This document shows, in pieces, positions 57,362 to 61,830 of a stretch of 61,830 nt of DNA (position 1 is its first letter; every line of letters begins with the position of its first letter). The position numbers and the translations under genes are program-made. Location of the stretch: the NCBI GenBank assembly GCA_025055115.1, contig JANWYJ010000063.1:1-61830 (forward strand), read 5' to 3'. The notes below the pieces were generated by a model. That model was not told the DNA's origin. It worked only from the letters and a program-made list of their open reading frames with translations, and did no database searches. Source of the stretch: Gemmata sp. (GTDB lineage Bacteria > Planctomycetota > Planctomycetia > Gemmatales > Gemmataceae).

Positions 57362-58162
57362 ATGCCAACGAAACGCTGGGTAGTTTGGGCTTGCGCAGGA
57401 TGGATCGCTGGCGCTGCCGCGGTGATGGCTCAGCCACACTCAGGACAAGCGACGACCGCGGCCAAAACCACCGACAGTCCGGCCGACGGGGAGAAAAACG
57501 CCCGGGAGTCGTTTGTTAGTGTTGTGAGTGAATCGCGAACAGCGCTCGCAAAAGTGCGCGATTACACGTGTACCTTTACGCGGCAAGAACTCATCAACGG
57601 GAAAATTTCCGCCGAACAAGTTGCCGAAATGAAAGTGCGGACCAATCCCATCGGGGTCTATGTTCGTTTCGCTCGCCCGGAGTCGGTGGCTGGGATGGAA
57701 GTGGCCTACAGTGCCACCCGCAAGGCGGACCGGATGCGTTACCGCCCAGCGGGTGTTGCAGGAGCGAAAGGCTTCCAAACCCTCGAGCTGAATGATCCCA
57801 AGTTCCTTACTGCCAACCGTCATCCGGTCACGCAATGGACGATGGCGGCGATTCTGGATCGCGTCGCGGCGGCGGTGGCCCGTGAAAAAACTCTCAACAA
57901 CCCAATCGAGGTGTATCGGAGCGATTACCAATTCGCGGGCCGTAACGTCGTTCGTTACGAGGTACTTCTACGGCGTCCGCATGCATTTCGTACCGCTTAT
58001 CAAATGCTGGTCTACATCGACAAAGAGACCAAGCTGCCGTTACGTTACGAAGCCTATGATCAGCCCAAGCCCGGAACCCACAGTGGCGACTTAATCGAAT
58101 CGTACAGTTTTAGCGATGTGAAACTCAATGTGGGGTTAGGAGAAAATACCTTCGATTATTAA
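57362..58162 (+). CDS. DUF1571 domain protein, secreted
   Basis: A 266-aa DUF1571 protein, a LolA-like-fold family found mainly in planctomycetes. The ATG at 57362 follows GGGGGGAG and opens a signal peptide (MPTKRWVVWACAGWIAGAA, ending VMAQ). Family phrases are VRDYTCTFTRQELING, NPIGVYVRFARPE, VYRSDYQFAGRNVVRYEV and DKETKLPLRYEAYD. Probably periplasmic. Function unknown. It follows the barrel-protein gene by 126 bases on the same strand. Confidence 0.92.
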   Translation: MPTKRWVVWACAGWIAGAAAVMAQPHSGQATTAAKTTDSPADGEKNARESFVSVVSESRTALAKVRDYTCTFTRQELINGKISAEQVAEMKVRTNPIGVYVRFARPESVAGMEVAYSATRKADRMRYRPAGVAGAKGFQTLELNDPKFLTANRHPVTQWTMAAILDRVAAAVAREKTLNNPIEVYRSDYQFAGRNVVRYEVLLRRPHAFRTAYQMLVYIDKETKLPLRYEAYDQPKPGTHSGDLIESYSFSDVKLNVGLGENTFDY

Positions 58163-58317
58163 GAATGATCATGAGGATCATCAAGAATGTGATAGTGAAG
58201 AAAATAGAGATTCTTCACTGTGCAGAAACAAGGAACAGACCCAATGAATCTCTAATAACTTCACGATGTCTAATAACTTCCCGGCTGGAACTTGAATCGG
58301 GTATGAAGACCATGATT

Positions 58318-58424
58318 TAACCAGCCTTCCGAGTCGGAGTCAGCGTATCCGGTTCATTGGCGATGGTGCGGCGTGGCGGGTAGTTGAGTTAACCCGCCTT
58401 CCGGGTAGGAATCAGTGTATCCGG
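58318..58424. repeat. Diverged copy of a gene 3' end
   Basis: 58318-58352 matches 58390-58424, the last 11 or so codons and stop of the pseudokinase gene, with roughly six differences. The copy still reads as ...PDTLTPTRKAG followed by a stop on the minus strand. The 226-bp gap also holds short repeats (GATCAT-rich near 58165-58185; TCTAATAACTTC twice near 58250-58280). Confidence 0.85.
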
Positions 58425-61418
58425 GGTATGATCGGCAACATATTTGAGTAATCGCTCCCACGCATCGTCGCTGAAAGGCGTTTCTCGGGCAATGCGCTGG
58501 AGGTCGGCCAGCAAATCAGCCGCGGACGCATACGGTTGGGCTGCAACAACGGTATCGGCCATCGGCGGTTCGGCATCGGCTTCCAACCGCCGGATGACGT
58601 TCCACAGGCTTTCGGGAAAAGCCTTCGACCGGGCGTGGCGTTTCTTGCCGATCAATTGCGCCCAACCGAACAAGACTTGCCCGAAAGCCCGCAGATCGCT
58701 AGCGAATGAGACCTCGGATGGGACCGGACCAACGGTGAGCCACAATGGTTCACCAAATCCGAGAATTTTCAGCACGCCCTGGGCTGTCAGCAAGAAGGAA
58801 TCGGAGGTGAGTCGGCCGTGAACCAACCCCATGCGGTGCGCTGCGTCGATGGCTCCGGCCGCCATGGTCGCTAGGCGTACCCAACAGCCCGGATGGGCCG
58901 CAAAAGGTGGCCAATCGGCACTCAGAAGACCGTTCAACCATTCCATGAGCACCGCCGGCCGGCCGTGAATGTCCAGAACTTCCACCACCGTGGCCAGATG
59001 CGGGTGCGCTACATCGCGGACGGCAGAGAACTGCTGCCGGAATTCCTCCACGTGGGTAGTGTGAGGCATTTCCTCTTCGGCCAAATGGCGTAGAAGGAAA
59101 ACACCGTTATGACCGCTGGCGGCCCGCTGGGGATCAAAAACGCGGTAGACGACTTCTTTGGTGGACGCGCGCACGCGGTCGATGACTCGGAAGCGGCCGA
59201 GAACGAGGGCATCGAGATTGCCCGCTTCAATCAGAGCCAGTTGATAGAGTGTGATAGCTCCGCTGGCAAGTAACACATGCCGCAGCGTTCGCCGCTGCCG
59301 ATGCGCTTCGGCCCACAGGGCCGTCAGTGTCTCGGTATCAACCAATCCGGCGGACTGTAAGAGTTCGCCCAATTGGCGGTCGCCCGGTTCGAGTTCCTCG
59401 ACCGCCAGTGTCGGTGCCGATGGGGTCGCGGTGGATGAACCCTCTGATGCTGATGGGGGGTCAGGAGTATGAATTTTCAATTCGCTGCTGCGCTGTGTGG
59501 CGGCATTTGTGCGAGCCAGTTCGCGGAGTTTTTTGCGGTACCATTCGCGCATATCGGCCAGATGCCGTTCCATTTCCGTTCGGCGGGCCGTCAGTTCTTC
59601 GCGTTCCCGGCGTAAGCGTTCGGTTTCTTCGGCCAATTGGCGGGTCGCATCGGCCGCCGCGGTGGCCGCCTCCGTGGCGGCCTGCGCTTTGGCTTCCAAG
59701 CGTGTTTCGCTGGCGGCGAGTTGTCGCCGGATTTCCGCGATAATTCCTTGCCATTCGATGATTTGTTGCCGGAACGAACTGACGGCGAGTCGATGTTCGT
59801 CTTTGGCCCGTTCGAGTAGTTCATACTGTTGGCGGATGCGTTCGGCTTCGGCATGAAGTTGGGTCCGAGCCGTTTCCAGGTCGGCGCGGCTGAGTCGGGC
59901 GAATTCATGGAGTTCGTTCAGGTGGCCGCGGAGCATGTCGCGGGCGTTGGCGAGCCGTTCGAGGGCCAGTCGGGTGTGTTCGTCCAGTTCGGGGGCTTGG
60001 GTCTGGAGTGTTTCCAGTTCGGCCACGACTTTCTGGCGGAATTCCTCCAATTGGGCACGTTCGGTGGCGCAGGCGGTGCGTGCGTCGGCGAGACTTTTGC
60101 GTTCCGCCGCCACCGCCGCGCCGACATCTTTGAGCCGCGCAATCTGTCGCTTGAGGGCTTCTTCTTTGTGGGTGTTAGCGGCCGCTTGTTGCTCTAATAG
60201 TTGGTTTTCGCGCTCCAGTTGTTGGCGGCGGACTGCGAGTTCTTCCTCAGCGGCTTGGCGAGTCGCGGCTAGTTCGGCTTGGGCTTCGGCCAATGCAGCG
60301 CGTTCAGCGGCCAATTGTCGGGCCGTGGCGTCGAGTTCTTGGCTGCGCAGGGCCAATTCTTCGGCACGGCGGCGTAATTGCTCTTGGAAGGCCAGCCGGG
60401 CTTCTTCGGATTGCGCCAGGGCCGCTTCGCGTTCGCGGATGGCGACACGATCGGCTTCCAAACGGGACTGCAAGTCGAGGGCTTGCGTGAGTCGGCCTTT
60501 GAGCATACCGGCTTGTTCGGCGACTTCCGCAGTGCGGAGGTCCAGCTCGGCTTCTCGTTCTTGCAGACGTTGGGCTTCCGCGGCGAGGGCGGCACGTTGG
60601 GCTTCAATTTCGGCTAGAGCCGTGGTCAAGAGGGAATCGCGTTCGTCGAGGCGGCGGCGTTCCTGTTCCGTATCGGCCTGAACCGCGTTGAGCGCTGCCC
60701 GGAGTTCTTCGGCTTCTTGGATACGTCGGCGGAGTTCGGCTTGAGCCTCTTCTTCGCGTAGGCGAGCCGCGGCCAGTTGCCAGGCTTGGCGTTCGATGTC
60801 GTGGCGGGTGCGTTCCAGTTTGGCACGCATTACGGCCACAACTGCTTGCTGTGCTTCGATTTCCGCTGCCCGTTGCGCCAAGAGGGCCGATTGACCATCG
60901 AGTTCCGCCTTCTGCCGGTCGAGGCGTTCGGCCTCCGCGCGAAGTCGTTCTTGTTCGGCGGTGGCCAGCCGAACCGTTTCTTCCCATTCGCGGGCTTCCC
61001 GTTGCAGTTGTTCAAGTCGGGTATCAAGTTCTTGCGTTCGGGCAGCGATGGTTCGCTCGGCCTGTTCCACCGCGGCCAATCGGCGTTCCAACACGACGAC
61101 ATCATCATGAAAGCGAACGCGCTTTTGCTCGAATTCCTCCTGGGCGCTGCGGAGCAACTCCTCGCGACGGCTCAATTCGGCCTGGCGGGTTGCAAGCTCC
61201 GCTTCCCAGTCCTTGAGTCGTTCCTGCGTCGCTTGTGTTTGGGCCGCAAACGACGCCTGCATTTTTTCGAAGATATCGCGATCGGCCGCGAAGGTTTCTC
61301 GTTGGCGGGCAAGTTCCTGGGCCTGGGCGGCGAGACGGATTTGTTCTTCGCGAAGCTCGTGGCGCTGGGGTTCGAAAGCTTCGCGTTCGGAGAGAAATTG
61401 CTCCCGTTCCCGTTGCAA
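58389..61418 (-). CDS. Long coiled-coil protein with C-terminal pseudokinase
   Basis: At least 1009 aa. Residues about 1-640 are an almost uninterrupted coiled coil (Glu/Gln/Arg/Ala-rich heptads). A short Ser/Pro-rich break follows. The C-terminus (about 680-1000) has a small helical domain (LGELLQSAGLVD, like the T2SS-N type) and a kinase-like domain in which the catalytic loop reads HGRLTSDSF in place of HRDLKPxN and LGFGEP replaces DFG, so it is a pseudokinase. No membrane span. The frame is open and coding-like up to a stop at 61785-61787, but contains no ATG, GTG or TTG above the TTG at 61418, so the true start is unresolved. Confidence 0.75.
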   Translation of the reverse strand: MQREREQFLSEREAFEPQRHELREEQIRLAAQAQELARQRETFAADRDIFEKMQASFAAQTQATQERLKDWEAELATRQAELSRREELLRSAQEEFEQKRVRFHDDVVVLERRLAAVEQAERTIAARTQELDTRLEQLQREAREWEETVRLATAEQERLRAEAERLDRQKAELDGQSALLAQRAAEIEAQQAVVAVMRAKLERTRHDIERQAWQLAAARLREEEAQAELRRRIQEAEELRAALNAVQADTEQERRRLDERDSLLTTALAEIEAQRAALAAEAQRLQEREAELDLRTAEVAEQAGMLKGRLTQALDLQSRLEADRVAIREREAALAQSEEARLAFQEQLRRRAEELALRSQELDATARQLAAERAALAEAQAELAATRQAAEEELAVRRQQLERENQLLEQQAAANTHKEEALKRQIARLKDVGAAVAAERKSLADARTACATERAQLEEFRQKVVAELETLQTQAPELDEHTRLALERLANARDMLRGHLNELHEFARLSRADLETARTQLHAEAERIRQQYELLERAKDEHRLAVSSFRQQIIEWQGIIAEIRRQLAASETRLEAKAQAATEAATAAADATRQLAEETERLRREREELTARRTEMERHLADMREWYRKKLRELARTNAATQRSSELKIHTPDPPSASEGSSTATPSAPTLAVEELEPGDRQLGELLQSAGLVDTETLTALWAEAHRQRRTLRHVLLASGAITLYQLALIEAGNLDALVLGRFRVIDRVRASTKEVVYRVFDPQRAASGHNGVFLLRHLAEEEMPHTTHVEEFRQQFSAVRDVAHPHLATVVEVLDIHGRPAVLMEWLNGLLSADWPPFAAHPGCWVRLATMAAGAIDAAHRMGLVHGRLTSDSFLLTAQGVLKILGFGEPLWLTVGPVPSEVSFASDLRAFGQVLFGWAQLIGKKRHARSKAFPESLWNVIRRLEADAEPPMADTVVAAQPYASAADLLADLQRIARETPFSDDAWERLLKYVADHTPDTLIPTRKAG

Positions 61419-61830
61419 TTCCGCCCGCTGCCGTTGGCATTCGGTGGCCCAGGTCTGTCGCAGCTCTTCCAGTTCGCGTCGGAGCCGTTCGGCGGCGGCG
61501 GCACGTTCTTGGGCGAGTTCTTGCTCGATAGTTGCGCGCCGTTGGTGCCATTGGGCTTTATCGGCTTGAAGTTCTTCCGTGAGCCGGTCGAGTTCACGTT
61601 GGCGACGGACGAGTTCGGCGTTCTGCGCTTCCCAGGCGGCGCGGCGATCGGCTTCCTCGGCCTCCAGTTTCTGCCGGCGTTGTTCGAGCCGCCGATATTC
61701 TTCGGCCCAATCGGGGGGCGGGGCGGGGGGGGGCTGCCGAACCGGTTCGGCCAGTGGCGTCTCGTCGGGGGGGATGAAGTGTGGTTACAGGTAGGGGCCC
61801 GCGGCACAGGTGGGGACATTTACCGTGAAG
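61419..61830 (-). other. Unresolved 5' region of the coiled-coil gene, with poly-G tract
   Basis: The minus-strand frame of the coiled-coil gene continues to 61784 with plausible coding sequence (DWAEEYRRLEQRR after a Pro-rich run), then meets a stop. A nine-G homopolymer lies at 61725-61733. One extra base there would join the frame to an ATG at 61819. Either the assembly has a homopolymer error, the gene is broken, or the start is a rare codon. The rest of the edge holds nothing else recognised. Confidence 0.5.

Overview
The window looks like a chromosomal segment of a planctomycete, most likely Gemmatales/Gemmataceae. The evidence is the gene content: Tat-exported Gfo/Idh/MocA oxidoreductases, DUF1501, DUF1571, PQQ-like propeller proteins, GDSL hydrolases, several serine/threonine kinases with unusual fusions, an ECF sigma factor beside a zinc-finger kinase, and a tetrahydromethanopterin-type cofactor gene (mfnB). 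DNA is GC-rich throughout. The abundance of long antisense frames is a by-product of that. No rRNA, tRNA, CRISPR array, transposase or prophage gene is visible. A thermophilic Gemmatales relative is possible but cannot be shown from the sequence.

Region by region. 1-9.2 kb: exported oxidoreductase, LolA-like secreted protein, four-ACT aspartate kinase, PQQ-propeller protein, a stand-alone NuoD and a Tat-tagged FkbM methyltransferase. 9.3-14.7 kb: GDSL hydrolase, an unknown 480-aa protein, an outer-membrane barrel-like protein, then a TPP riboswitch in front of thiC. 14.8-25.7 kb: a kinase-tubulin-like fusion, mfnB, an unknown 178-aa protein, a DUF885 metallopeptidase, and a sigma factor next to a kinase fused to a DJ-1/PfpI domain. 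25.8-33 kb: PAS-GAF-receiver protein, SAM methyltransferase, MlaE-like permease, MBL/beta-CASP hydrolase, zinc-ribbon membrane protein and a second Gfo/Idh/MocA protein.

33.2-47.3 kb is the centrepiece: about 17 tightly packed minus-strand genes forming a complete-looking group 1h (high-affinity, formerly group 5) [NiFe]-hydrogenase locus. In order of transcription these are a DUF1641 protein, hypA, hypB, a GAF-GAF histidine kinase, a NarL-type response regulator, small subunit, large subunit, maturation protease, two small unknown proteins, a TPR-like protein, another small unknown, an HhyE/HucE-like NifU-Rieske protein, an NHL-propeller protein, hypC, hypD and hypE. hypF is not in the window. 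The genes would together build the NiFe(CN)2CO site, assemble the enzyme, pass electrons from H2 towards respiration and control the locus through the two-component pair.

47.8-61.8 kb: DUF1501, GDSL hydrolase, PQQ-propeller protein, GH63-like glucosidase, zinc-phospholipase-C-like protein, a barrel-like outer-membrane protein, DUF1571 and a long coiled-coil protein ending in a pseudokinase. Its start is unresolved near the window edge.

A theme runs through the whole window: gene boundaries and intergenic gaps carry short (18-62 bp) direct duplications, many of which copy a stop codon or start codon. Three sit on gene junctions inside the hydrogenase operon.
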